Shown one piece after another: positions 44,156 to 52,525 of a DNA stretch of 64,000 nt; the stretch's first letter is position 1; the number at the start of each line of letters is the position of its first letter. This stretch comes from Eubacterium multiforme. Lineage in GTDB: Bacteria; Bacillota; Clostridia; Clostridiales; Clostridiaceae. The stretch lies in the NCBI RefSeq assembly GCF_030813415.1, contig NZ_JAUSUF010000001.1, positions 186,001-250,000 of the forward strand. Reading direction: 5' to 3'. The translations under genes and the position numbers were made by a program. Under the pieces are notes generated by a model. It worked only from the letters and a program-made list of their open reading frames with translations. It was not told the origin of the DNA and ran no database searches.

Positions 44156-44614
44156 TTATTTTATTAAGCTTTCCACATGACCTTTTACTTTTACTTTTCT
44201 ATAAACATCTTCTATTTTTCCATCTTTGTCTATAACAAAAGTACTTCTCTCTATGCCAAATACTTTTTTACCAAACATGTTCTTTTCTTTTAATACACCA
44301 TATAACTTACAAACTTCTTCATTTTCATCTGATAATAAAATAAATGGTAAATCATATTTTGTAATAAACTTATCATGAGATTTTAATGAATCTCTACTTA
44401 CTCCTAAAATTACTGTATTATTATCTATAAACTTTTGATTATAATTTTTAAAATCTTGAGCTTCTAGAGAACATCCTGGAGTATTATCCTTTGGATAAAA
44501 ATATAGTACTACTCTCTTTCCTCTATAATCACTTAATTTATGTTCTTTATTATCTGATCCCATTAAAGTAAAATCTGGAGCCATCATACCTTTTTCTAAA
44601 CTTTTGTTTTCCAT
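44156..44614 (-). CDS. bcp: Thioredoxin-dependent peroxiredoxin (Bcp/PrxQ)
   Basis: A 152-residue peroxiredoxin that reduces hydrogen and organic peroxides. The peroxidatic Cys48 is in [15 protein letters not shown]; the resolving Cys five residues later in many Bcp proteins is replaced by Gln53. Another Cys lies at about 102 (EVCKLYG), which could resolve or stay free. Length and start fit. The ATG at 44614 has AAGGTGA upstream; the in-frame TTG before it lies in that site. A single gene, probably part of oxygen tolerance. Confidence 0.9.
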   Translation of the reverse strand: MENKSLEKGMMAPDFTLMGSDNKEHKLSDYRGKRVVLYFYPKDNTPGCSLEAQDFKNYNQKFIDNNTVILGVSRDSLKSHDKFITKYDLPFILLSDENEEVCKLYGVLKEKNMFGKKVFGIERSTFVIDKDGKIEDVYRKVKVKGHVESLIK

Positions 44615-44763
44615 TATATCACCTTCCAAGCTTTCATTTTATTAATAATAATTATTATATAATAATTTTTAAAACTTTTCAACTTATTTAGGAAATTTAC
44701 TAATATCTTTATTTAAGGTTATCTAAAATACATCCCTATTTAAATATATTTTTCAATTTATTT

Positions 44764-45825
44764 TTATTCTTTCAAACTAAAAGTAAGAGTTGTTGGATTA
44801 TGATCACTATATCTAAAATTATATTCACTCCCATGAATTTTTTTAACCTTTATATTATCTGATACCATAAAACCATCTATTACACATCTTAAATTTTCTC
44901 CTTCAACATATGGTTTCATAACAGTTCTATTACTTGGTACACTTTTATCTGCATATATTTTAAATCCTTTTTTTGCAAAATCATCTGGTATTCTTTGTAA
45001 CCAATTAGGATGTGTTTCTATTGTTTTAAAATTAGATGAACCAGTACCTGGAAGTTCATGATTCCAATCTCCTCCAAGTAATATATAATTTCCTTTTTTA
45101 TACTCATTTTGAAGAAAATTTTCAATAAATCCAAGTTGGACTTTTCTAACCTTTCCACCTTCATCATAGGCTGAAAGGTGAACATTTATTAAAATTAATT
45201 CTTTATTATTAGAAAGTTTAACTCTATTAACTAGCATACATCTATCAAGGTCTCCTAATTGTCTAAAAAAGTCCTCTTTCCCTGGTAAATCATATCTTAT
45301 ACCTGAATTTAAATTATATTTAGACATTGTCATTATTCCACTTAAAACTTGTCCATGAGGATGCGTAAGTGGTATAGGCACCCAAGGAACATCAAAGTTC
45401 TTTGCAAAGGATGTACTATAATTATTAAAATTATTTTTTATACTTTCATATTCATTTACCTTATAACTTCTTGTTGATTTTTTATCTAATTCCTGTACAT
45501 AATAAAAATCTGAATTTAAATTTTTAATTATGTTTTCTATACCTTTTAAATTTTCTAAAACGGCCTCTTTACTTATAGCCCTTGACATAGTTCCTCCATC
45601 CATGAAGAAATCTACATTTTTATCCATACCAGCATATCCAACATTAAATGAAGTAATTGTATATTCTTTATTTAATTCTATTTTTTTCTTTTGATTATTT
45701 TCAATTTGAACTGTTTCCTCTTTAGCTGGTTTATAATCTGATATAATCATAAATCCAACATAACCTAATACTACAACTATTATAACTCCTATTATTCCTG
45801 CTAATGATTTTAAAAATAATTTCAT
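44764..45825 (-). CDS. EEP-family phosphatase/nuclease with N-terminal anchor
   Basis: A 353-residue endonuclease/exonuclease/phosphatase-fold enzyme. Residues 1-28 form a membrane anchor or signal (LAGIIGVIIVVVLGYVGFMI), so the active part faces outside. Catalytic stretches are ITSFNVGYAG, FYYVQELDKK (metal Glu), INVHLSAYDEGG, GGDWNHE (Asp/Asn) and SDHNPTTL (Asp-His) at the end. Relatives cleave phosphodiesters in nucleic acids or phospholipids. AGGAGG lies six bases ahead of the ATG at 45825, which excludes an earlier start. Confidence 0.82.
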   Translation of the reverse strand: MKLFLKSLAGIIGVIIVVVLGYVGFMIISDYKPAKEETVQIENNQKKKIELNKEYTITSFNVGYAGMDKNVDFFMDGGTMSRAISKEAVLENLKGIENIIKNLNSDFYYVQELDKKSTRSYKVNEYESIKNNFNNYSTSFAKNFDVPWVPIPLTHPHGQVLSGIMTMSKYNLNSGIRYDLPGKEDFFRQLGDLDRCMLVNRVKLSNNKELILINVHLSAYDEGGKVRKVQLGFIENFLQNEYKKGNYILLGGDWNHELPGTGSSNFKTIETHPNWLQRIPDDFAKKGFKIYADKSVPSNRTVMKPYVEGENLRCVIDGFMVSDNIKVKKIHGSEYNFRYSDHNPTTLTFSLKE

Positions 45826-45889
45826 ATCTGTCCTCCTAAGTTTGATTATTATATTATACATAATTAAATACTTTGAATCTATGAAAAAT

Positions 45890-45920
45890 AAAAAACATCC
45901 CTTCTCTTGGATGTTTTTTT
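45890..45920 (-). terminator. Terminator of the 49-residue gene
   Basis: The perfect 11-bp stem AAAAAACATCC with GGATGTTTTTT lies right after the small gene. On the minus strand it is followed by T residues. Confidence 0.8.
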
Positions 45921-45936
45921 ACTTACAATTCTATCT

Positions 45937-46086
45937 TTATTTTTTATTATTTTTAAGTTCCCTATCAACCTTCTCTAAATAATCTGTTTGGCTTACTATA
46001 TTTTCTTCAAAATCCTTTACTGCTCCCTTTGTATAGTTTCCCATAGCCTTAGGACTTATTTTATTTTTAAAATTATTTTTTGACAT
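45937..46086 (-). CDS. Small charged protein, 49 aa
   Basis: A 49-residue hydrophilic frame beginning MSKNNFKNKISPKAMGNY, then a predicted helix (VKDFEENIVSQTDYLEKV) and a Lys-rich end. GAGGTGATTAT precedes the ATG and a terminator follows the stop, so it looks like a true gene. The helix may be amphipathic. It is not recognised. Confidence 0.6.
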   Translation of the reverse strand: MSKNNFKNKISPKAMGNYTKGAVKDFEENIVSQTDYLEKVDRELKNNKK

Positions 46087-46155
46087 ATAATCACCTCAAA
46101 AATATTTTCCCCTTAAGATAACTATATATTCAAATAATATAAAATTTTATAAATA

Positions 46156-46188
46156 CAAAAGGTGACTTGAAAAAAACTCAAGCCACCT
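46156..46188 (-). terminator. Terminator of the oleate hydratase gene
   Basis: Stem AGGTGGCTTGA with TCAAGTCACCT (one mismatch) then TTTTGTA on the minus strand. Confidence 0.75.
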
Positions 46189-46201
46189 ATATATCTATAT
46201 T

Positions 46202-47959
46202 TTATCTAAAAGAAGTTTTTAAAGCTTTCTTTAAAACTTTAGGATTTTTTCTATAAGGAGTTACTGGGCAAATCTTTTTATCCTTTACTCCAAATAAAGT
46301 ATATATAGCAATTCTAGCTGAACGAACTGAATATTCTTCAGTAAATACCATATCCTCAGGTATTTCAACAAATTGACCTAACATAGCAAAGTTTGTTGAA
46401 CCATCTGGAACAACTTTTGGACGATCACTCATTTTACGTGGTTCAAATTGTGAATCTATATAAGGCATCATACATGGTATAACATTTACTACTGTTTCCA
46501 TAATTTCATCCATATCTTTTTCTAAATGTAATTGATATAAGAATTCTGTTAATAATTCTTTTCCTGTACATTCACGCATTGGTTTCTTTACATAATCACC
46601 TAATCTATCTGTGTGTAATCCATATCCCCAGAAAATAGTTTCATCAAGAGGTTGGTTCTTAAAGTGTGGTTGTGCTGCAACAACTATGCTCATTAACCAA
46701 TTAGAATCCTTAAAAGTCATTAATGCTCCACTTCCTGGAATGTTTCCAGAAAATTCTTCTATTAATTTTAATAACTTATTTCCTTTACAAGTTACAGTGA
46801 AACTTTCCCAATTAGTTTGTTCTGGATGTCCAAAAAATGGTTCTGGATTTCCAAGTCCAGGTTTTTTATCTGTTATCTTTCTCCAAAGATCTGCTGAAAT
46901 TGGATTACTTGGATCATAAACTGGTGCAGTATTCATATCTCCAAGAGTTGCACAATCAGTCATACAACCAGCTGTCATTATACATACATCCTTTGAATCT
47001 AATGTAATTACTTTTTCTTCACCATTTTGATTTAAATGTATTTCAGTTACTGTAATTCCATCTCCTGGCTTAAAATCTAAATCTGTTACTGTAGAATTAA
47101 TATTAAAATCAACTCCAGCTTTACATAAATATGATTTTATTGGACGTATAATTGAATCATATTGATTATATTGAGTACGTGTAACTCCTTCTAAAGTATC
47201 AATACGAGAAAATTCTAAAATCATACGTTGCATATAACGTCTAAATTCAAATAAACTAGACCACTTTTGGAAAGCAAAGGTAGTTTGCCACATATACCAG
47301 AAATTAGTTTCAAAAAAGTGTGGATTATCTTTAAACCATTCTTCAATAGTCATATCATCTAACTTGTCCTCTGGAGTAATTAATAATTTACCAAGAGCCA
47401 TACGTTCAGCATTATCAAATCCCATACTCTTTACATTTTGAATAACACCATCTTTATTAACTAAACGTGCTTGTGCATGAGTTGGATGTAAATGATCAAA
47501 ATTAAGAATTTCTTCTGTAACACTCATATTAGGCATTTCTAAAGAAGGTATGCTAGAGAATAATTCCCAGAAGTTTTCATAAGTTTCTTCATTAAGCATT
47601 CTACCACCACGGCATACAAATCCATTAACTGGATCTCCTATTCCATCATTACTACCTCCAAGAATTTTCATTCCTTCAAAAATGTGAATATTTTCGCCCT
47701 TAAAGTTTAAGTCTCTTACAAGATAAGCTGCTCCTGCTAAAGAAGCTAATCCACCACCAATAAAATAAACTTCTCTTTCATCATTATTTATTTGTGGTAG
47801 CTGTGTTTTTTCTGCTTCACATTTATTTTTAATCTTTTTTGCAGCTATAGTTGCAACAGTTGCAGCTCCTGCTATTGCACCTAATGTAATTAATAGGTTT
47901 TTATTATCATTACTTTTTTTATTACATTTCCTATTTAATTTTTTTCTCATATTTCTCAT
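46202..47959 (-). CDS. ohyA: Oleate hydratase (myosin-cross-reactive antigen family)
   Basis: A 585-residue FAD enzyme that adds water to the cis-9 double bond of oleate, giving 10-hydroxystearate, often for detoxifying host fatty acids. Marks are FIGGGLASLAGAAYL (FAD Rossmann motif), GRMLNEETYENFW near residue 120 with the catalytic Glu, and FRRYMQRMILEFSR (substrate channel). Before the FAD domain there are about 65 extra residues with a basic stretch and hydrophobic segment LITLGAIAGAATVATIAAKK, not usual in characterised homologues. The ATG at 47959 with GGAG eight bases upstream is preferred over the GTG at 47968. Confidence 0.92.
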   Translation of the reverse strand: MRNMRKKLNRKCNKKSNDNKNLLITLGAIAGAATVATIAAKKIKNKCEAEKTQLPQINNDEREVYFIGGGLASLAGAAYLVRDLNFKGENIHIFEGMKILGGSNDGIGDPVNGFVCRGGRMLNEETYENFWELFSSIPSLEMPNMSVTEEILNFDHLHPTHAQARLVNKDGVIQNVKSMGFDNAERMALGKLLITPEDKLDDMTIEEWFKDNPHFFETNFWYMWQTTFAFQKWSSLFEFRRYMQRMILEFSRIDTLEGVTRTQYNQYDSIIRPIKSYLCKAGVDFNINSTVTDLDFKPGDGITVTEIHLNQNGEEKVITLDSKDVCIMTAGCMTDCATLGDMNTAPVYDPSNPISADLWRKITDKKPGLGNPEPFFGHPEQTNWESFTVTCKGNKLLKLIEEFSGNIPGSGALMTFKDSNWLMSIVVAAQPHFKNQPLDETIFWGYGLHTDRLGDYVKKPMRECTGKELLTEFLYQLHLEKDMDEIMETVVNVIPCMMPYIDSQFEPRKMSDRPKVVPDGSTNFAMLGQFVEIPEDMVFTEEYSVRSARIAIYTLFGVKDKKICPVTPYRKNPKVLKKALKTSFR

Positions 47960-48250
47960 AAAACTCACTCCACTTCTTTTTTTATTTTATTATCTTTAGT
48001 CTTATTATAATTTAATATATCATATTTGTATTTACTCATTACTTAAGTTTTATTTAAATAAGTTAAAATTTACATCTAATACATTTTTAGAATATTTTAT
48101 TAAAAAATTTAACAAATTACATTTACAAAAATAGTAATAAAATTAAACTTTTAATGATAAATTTTATTTTTATTACTATTTGCTATTGCTAATTTAGAGA
48201 AATTTGTTTTAAAATGTATCTTAATAACTTAAGAAAAGAGGAAATCTTAA

Positions 48251-49702
48251 ATGGAAGAAAGTTTAAATTATGATTCTTTATTGCTTTTATCTATTGTTGC
48301 TTTTTTTACTCCATTTTTAGTAGCAAAATTAAAAAAATTAAGAATCCCCTATCAAGTTGGAGAAATATTTATTGGAATAATAATTGGAAAAAGTTTTTTA
48401 AACATACTAAAACCAGATATATGGATTATTTTCCTTTCAAACTTAGGTCTTGCTTATTTAATGTTCTTAAGCGGACTTGAAATAAACTTTGAAGATTTAA
48501 AACTAAAAAAAGGAGAGTCTATACTAAATTCAAAAATATTTCTTAGTATAAAAATGTTTTTGATTTCATTGTTTGTTTCATTTATTTTATCCTTTGCTTT
48601 AAAAGGAATTGGTATAACTAATGGTAGATTATTTTTTGTTATGCTTTTTACTGCTACTACTCCAGCACTACTTGTTCCTATATTAAAGGGAAAGAATATA
48701 TTAAATAGTGACTTTGGGCAAACTGTATTAATATTTGGACTTATATGTGAATTAGTAAGTTTAATTGGTATAACATTTATTTCATCTGTAACACAATATG
48801 GGTTCTCACTTAAAAGTTTTACATTTTTAATAATATTTTTTGCAGCTATAATTATATATTTCTTATCTAAGATTATATTTAAAAAAGAGGATTTTTCTAC
48901 ATTAGCCTTTAAAAATCTTCATTTAAGCGTTAGAGGTGCTTTCGTTTTAGTTTTAATATTAGTTGCAATAACAGAAAAAGTAGGCTCTGAAATAGTTTTA
49001 GGCTCATTTTTAGCTGGAATAATATTTTCATTAGTGGTTGGACGAGCAAAAGAAGAAATATCCCATCAACTTGATGTTATAGGATATGGATTTTTAATCC
49101 CAATATTTTTTATAATGATTGGAGTAAATATAGATTTAACTTCTATAGTTAAAAATCCTAGCTCTATTGCTAAAATACCAGTTTTTTTAATTATGTTTTT
49201 CTTAATAAAACTAATACCATCTTTATTATTAAAGAAAAAATATGGAATAAAAAATGCTTTAGCCTCATCTATGATATTAACTACTCAATTAAGTTTACTA
49301 ATTGTAGGTGCTCAAATGGCTTTAAATTTAAAATACATAAATATAGCAGATTATTCAGCTTTTGTAGTAACAGCAATAATATCTTGTGTTGTTTTTCCAC
49401 TATTGTTTGAAAAACTACTTGTTATAGATAAAAATACTATTAAAGAAGTAGATGAAAAAGAAAAGATAATTATACGAGAATTTTTAATTTCAAATACATT
49501 TTATATTGGGAAGTCATTAAAAGAATGTCATTTCCCTAAAGGCTGTAAAATTTTCTTAATAATTAGAAATGATGAGGAAATAATGCCAACTGCAGATACA
49601 GTTCTTAAAGAAAATGATTTAATAATATTAGCTGGAATTCCACAAGAAGTTGAGGATACAATTAACATGCTAACAGTTTGTGATTTATCCCTACCAAGTT
49701 AA
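48251..49702 (+). CDS. Kef-type cation:proton antiporter with RCK_C domain
   Basis: A 483-residue monovalent cation/proton antiporter of the CPA2 type. About 12 membrane helices fill residues 1-395, with LRIPYQVGEIFIGIIIG and GSEIVLGSFLAGIIFSLVVG family patterns. The last 85 residues are a TrkA-C/RCK_C domain (FYIGKSLKECHFPKGCKIF, ENDLIILAGIPQEVE), used for ligand gating. GAAAAGAGGAAATCTTAA precedes the ATG. Divergent from the oleate hydratase gene and terminates before the minus-strand unknown. Confidence 0.87.
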   Translation: MEESLNYDSLLLLSIVAFFTPFLVAKLKKLRIPYQVGEIFIGIIIGKSFLNILKPDIWIIFLSNLGLAYLMFLSGLEINFEDLKLKKGESILNSKIFLSIKMFLISLFVSFILSFALKGIGITNGRLFFVMLFTATTPALLVPILKGKNILNSDFGQTVLIFGLICELVSLIGITFISSVTQYGFSLKSFTFLIIFFAAIIIYFLSKIIFKKEDFSTLAFKNLHLSVRGAFVLVLILVAITEKVGSEIVLGSFLAGIIFSLVVGRAKEEISHQLDVIGYGFLIPIFFIMIGVNIDLTSIVKNPSSIAKIPVFLIMFFLIKLIPSLLLKKKYGIKNALASSMILTTQLSLLIVGAQMALNLKYINIADYSAFVVTAIISCVVFPLLFEKLLVIDKNTIKEVDEKEKIIIREFLISNTFYIGKSLKECHFPKGCKIFLIIRNDEEIMPTADTVLKENDLIILAGIPQEVEDTINMLTVCDLSLPS

Positions 49703-49717
49703 ATAAAAAAATATATT

Positions 49718-49769
49718 AAAAAGAGCAGAATATCAAACTTATAAAAGTTTTTCTATTCTGCTCTTTTTA
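49718..49769. terminator. Bidirectional terminator
   Basis: Perfect stem AAAAAGAGCAGAATA with its complement around a 21-base loop, followed by TTTTTATT. Confidence 0.85.
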
Positions 49770-49808
49770 TTAAAATATGTACTATAATAAATTTTCATTT
49801 TAATATTT

Positions 49809-50153
49809 TTAAAATCCAAATTCTGCTCTTCTTTTCTTATTAATATAGTTTACTACTCTCATTTTAAACCTTTCCTTCTCTTTATAACTATAAAAGTTAG
49901 CAAGGTCTGCTGCAAGAAATAAGCTATCTAAAACTAAATATTTTAAATCATTTAAGTTATCTTCATTTTCTGATGTTTCATCTTCTAAGGTAGTCTTACC
50001 AAGTATTTCTTCAAATTTAACCTTATATTCTTTGAGAGCTTTTAATATAGAATCACTATATTCTTCTAAATTTTCATTAATTATATTATTTATAAAATCT
50101 AAATATTGTTTATTTAAGTTATTATATTCCTCATATATCAAAAGTAAACTCAT
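49809..50153 (-). CDS. Helical hypothetical protein, 114 aa
   Basis: An acidic, all-helical soluble protein with an internal 'ALKEYKVKFEEIL' and 'LKYLVLDSLFLAADLANFY' helices and a basic end (NKKRRAEFGF). No catalytic motif is visible. The ATG at 50153 has AAGGAG nine bases upstream; an earlier in-frame ATG sits within that site. Unknown function; it may bind a partner protein. Confidence 0.6.
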   Translation of the reverse strand: MSLLLIYEEYNNLNKQYLDFINNIINENLEEYSDSILKALKEYKVKFEEILGKTTLEDETSENEDNLNDLKYLVLDSLFLAADLANFYSYKEKERFKMRVVNYINKKRRAEFGF

Positions 50154-50339
50154 ATACAACATCTCCTTTTTTAGTTTATACTTTTATATTAACATTTTAA
50201 TCCTATCAAAAAAAGCTAATATACTATTTTCATTTATTTACTAAAATATCTAATTAGTAACTAGACTTTAAAAGTACATATTAGAATAATTTCTAGGATA
50301 AACTATTCTTAATATAGCTTTTAAAAGGTAGTGAATATT

Positions 50340-51242
50340 ATGAAAAAATTTTTTAACATTTTTATAGTGTCTCTTTTATTAATTAATATACCTATTAAAG
50401 TAAAATCAATGGAAACTAAAGATTATATATCAGAAATGAAACAAGATATTCTAACTATAATGATAGCATATCCTAATTACATATCAAGTATAGAACAAAT
50501 TGATGATAAAGTTTATTTAATTATGAAATCTAATAAAAAAATTATTTACGATGATAAAAAAGAGAAAAGTCATAATGAAAAACTAATAAATCCAGATATA
50601 CAAGATATGCTAAAGCAGCCCTATCCTCTTAATAAAAATACTAAAATTATGGATAAAGACTTTGATCCAGGAAGAGCTAGGCATTATGACCTTTTAAATG
50701 AGGTATATGGAAATTCTAGAAATATTATTGAGAAAAATTTAAAGCCCTTAAAATATGGTTATACAAACTATCAATTTAATAGTAAAAATAATGCTAACAT
50801 TTCTTTAGAAAATACTTTAAGGGAACTTATTCCTCTATCAAAAAATAGACCTGATATAGGAAATATACTATATCCAGCTAGTGGAACTTATAATTATAGA
50901 GTAATATCAGGCACTGGAAGACTAAGTCCCCATTCCTATGGAATAGCAATAGACTTAAGAAGTAATCCAAATGATTACTGGAAGTGGTCCTCAAAGGAAA
51001 AAGGAGAAGAAAGACTTTCTAAATATCCAGAGGAGCTAGTTTCTGCCTTTGAAAAAAATAATTTTATCTGGGGAGGTAAATGGGAACACTTTGATATACT
51101 CCATTTTGAATATAGACCTGAAATAATATTAAAGGCTAAGTATTTTTCTACTTGGAATCAAAGCAAAAAATGGTATGAAGGTGCTCCTTTAAATGAAGAT
51201 ACAAAAAAATATATAGATATAATAGAAAATAGTTTAAAATAA
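50340..51242 (+). CDS. Secreted M15-family peptidoglycan peptidase (VanY-like)
   Basis: A 300-residue exported protein: signal peptide MKKFFNIFIVSLLLINIPIKV, then a mature protein with an M15-type zinc peptidase domain in the second half. Catalytic marks are SPHSYGIAIDL (S-x-H-x-x-G-x-A-x-D) near residue 195 and WEHFDILHFEYRPE (E-x-x-D-x-x-H) near residue 255. It should cleave D-Ala or D,L peptide bonds of the wall stem. The ATG at 50340 has AAAGG ten bases upstream. It lies just ahead of another exported wall enzyme in the same direction. Confidence 0.85.
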   Translation: MKKFFNIFIVSLLLINIPIKVKSMETKDYISEMKQDILTIMIAYPNYISSIEQIDDKVYLIMKSNKKIIYDDKKEKSHNEKLINPDIQDMLKQPYPLNKNTKIMDKDFDPGRARHYDLLNEVYGNSRNIIEKNLKPLKYGYTNYQFNSKNNANISLENTLRELIPLSKNRPDIGNILYPASGTYNYRVISGTGRLSPHSYGIAIDLRSNPNDYWKWSSKEKGEERLSKYPEELVSAFEKNNFIWGGKWEHFDILHFEYRPEIILKAKYFSTWNQSKKWYEGAPLNEDTKKYIDIIENSLK

Positions 51243-51272
51243 CATTTTATAAAAAGGGGATGATAACACACT

Positions 51273-52388
51273 ATGTTAATATCTAAACCTAAAAAAAATT
51301 CTTCAATTTATTTTAAAATCACTGTAATTTCATTAATATTTTTATGTATTAATAATCTCTTTCCATTAAAGGCTTTTTCTTATGATAATAAAGATGATAC
51401 TAAATTAAAAACCTTTGTGGAAAATATATTCATTAAAAAAAGTAAATCTATATTAACAGAAGATTTAGATTCTATTCATTCCCTATATAATACTAATAGT
51501 AAATATGGTCAGTGGGCTTATGAATATGAAGAAAGAAAAGTAAAATATATTAATAATTGGGCAAAAAAGCAGGGAGTTAAATTTATAGATATTACTCCAA
51601 AGACAGTAATTAAAAGTTCAAAAATTTCAGATAAAGTATCCTCCTTTTATGTATTATGCAATACAGAATACAAATATATATATGAGGATGAACCTAAAAA
51701 AATTAATACTTCAATAATTGGCACTTATCATTCCCTTCAGTTAACAAAAAATAATGATGAATGGATAATAACAAAGGAATGGTACACTGACCCCTTTGCT
51801 GACTCTTTAAAACTTGAAAATATAAAAGTAGATGCTATTAAAGAGTATATTAAAGCACAGCCTACTAGAGACTTTTCTAATATTAGTGACAAAAGAAAAA
51901 AAGCTATAGAATATGCAAAGGAATATTGTGGCTCTGCAAGTAATAATAAAAATGATTTTAAATATAATAAAAAATATAAAAATTTTAATTGTGAAGGTGG
52001 AGATTGTGCAAATTTTGCCTCACAAATACTTCATGAAGGTGGAGGCTTTAGAAAAAATATTACATGGAATTACTCAAAAGGAAGTGCAACAGCTCCTTGG
52101 ATAAATGCTGATAAATTTAATAATTATATGATTTATAGTGGTAGAGCTTATGTTCTTTCTAGAGGAAACTATGAAAAGGTGTATAAAACCTCCTTTAAAC
52201 TTCTTCCTGGAGATTTTATAGCCTACGAAAAAAAAGGCGATATAACTCATATTTCTGTTGTTACTGGTGCTGATTCAAAGGGATATCCTTTAGTAACTTG
52301 CCATAATACAGATAGAAATGATGTTCCTTGGGATTTAGGATGGAGTAATAAAAATATAAAATTTTGGTTAGTTAGAGTAAATTATTAA
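51273..52388 (+). CDS. Secreted protein with amidase-6-type domain
   Basis: A 371-residue exported protein. Residues 1-36 are a signal peptide (ISLIFLCINNLFPLKAFS, cut after Ala-Phe-Ser). The first half is a helical domain with no known fold, with NTF2-like residues LQLTKNNDEWIITKEWY. The second half matches the amidase_6 (CHAP/NlpC-like) type: AIEYAKEYCGS, EGGDCANFASQ (catalytic Cys), GDFIAYEKKGDITHISVV (catalytic His) and VTCHNTDRND. It likely cuts peptidoglycan. It is 30 bases downstream of the M15 gene. The ribosome spacer (13 bases) is long. Confidence 0.82.
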   Translation: MLISKPKKNSSIYFKITVISLIFLCINNLFPLKAFSYDNKDDTKLKTFVENIFIKKSKSILTEDLDSIHSLYNTNSKYGQWAYEYEERKVKYINNWAKKQGVKFIDITPKTVIKSSKISDKVSSFYVLCNTEYKYIYEDEPKKINTSIIGTYHSLQLTKNNDEWIITKEWYTDPFADSLKLENIKVDAIKEYIKAQPTRDFSNISDKRKKAIEYAKEYCGSASNNKNDFKYNKKYKNFNCEGGDCANFASQILHEGGGFRKNITWNYSKGSATAPWINADKFNNYMIYSGRAYVLSRGNYEKVYKTSFKLLPGDFIAYEKKGDITHISVVTGADSKGYPLVTCHNTDRNDVPWDLGWSNKNIKFWLVRVNY

Positions 52389-52466
52389 TTAAGCTATAAA
52401 ATCTTATTAATATATCTTTTAATTAATACTTCTATTTACAAAATATAAAACATTATTCTATATATA

Positions 52467-52508
52467 AAAGGCAAAATAATAAACTTACAACATTATTATT
52501 TTGCCTAT
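52467..52508. terminator. Bidirectional-looking terminator
   Basis: Stem AAAGGCAAAATAAT with ATTATTTTGCC around a loop, between the convergent amidase and helD genes. Its sequence recalls the hairpins at 31456 and 60203. Confidence 0.78.
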
Positions 52509-52525
52509 TTCTATTTTCTAATAAA

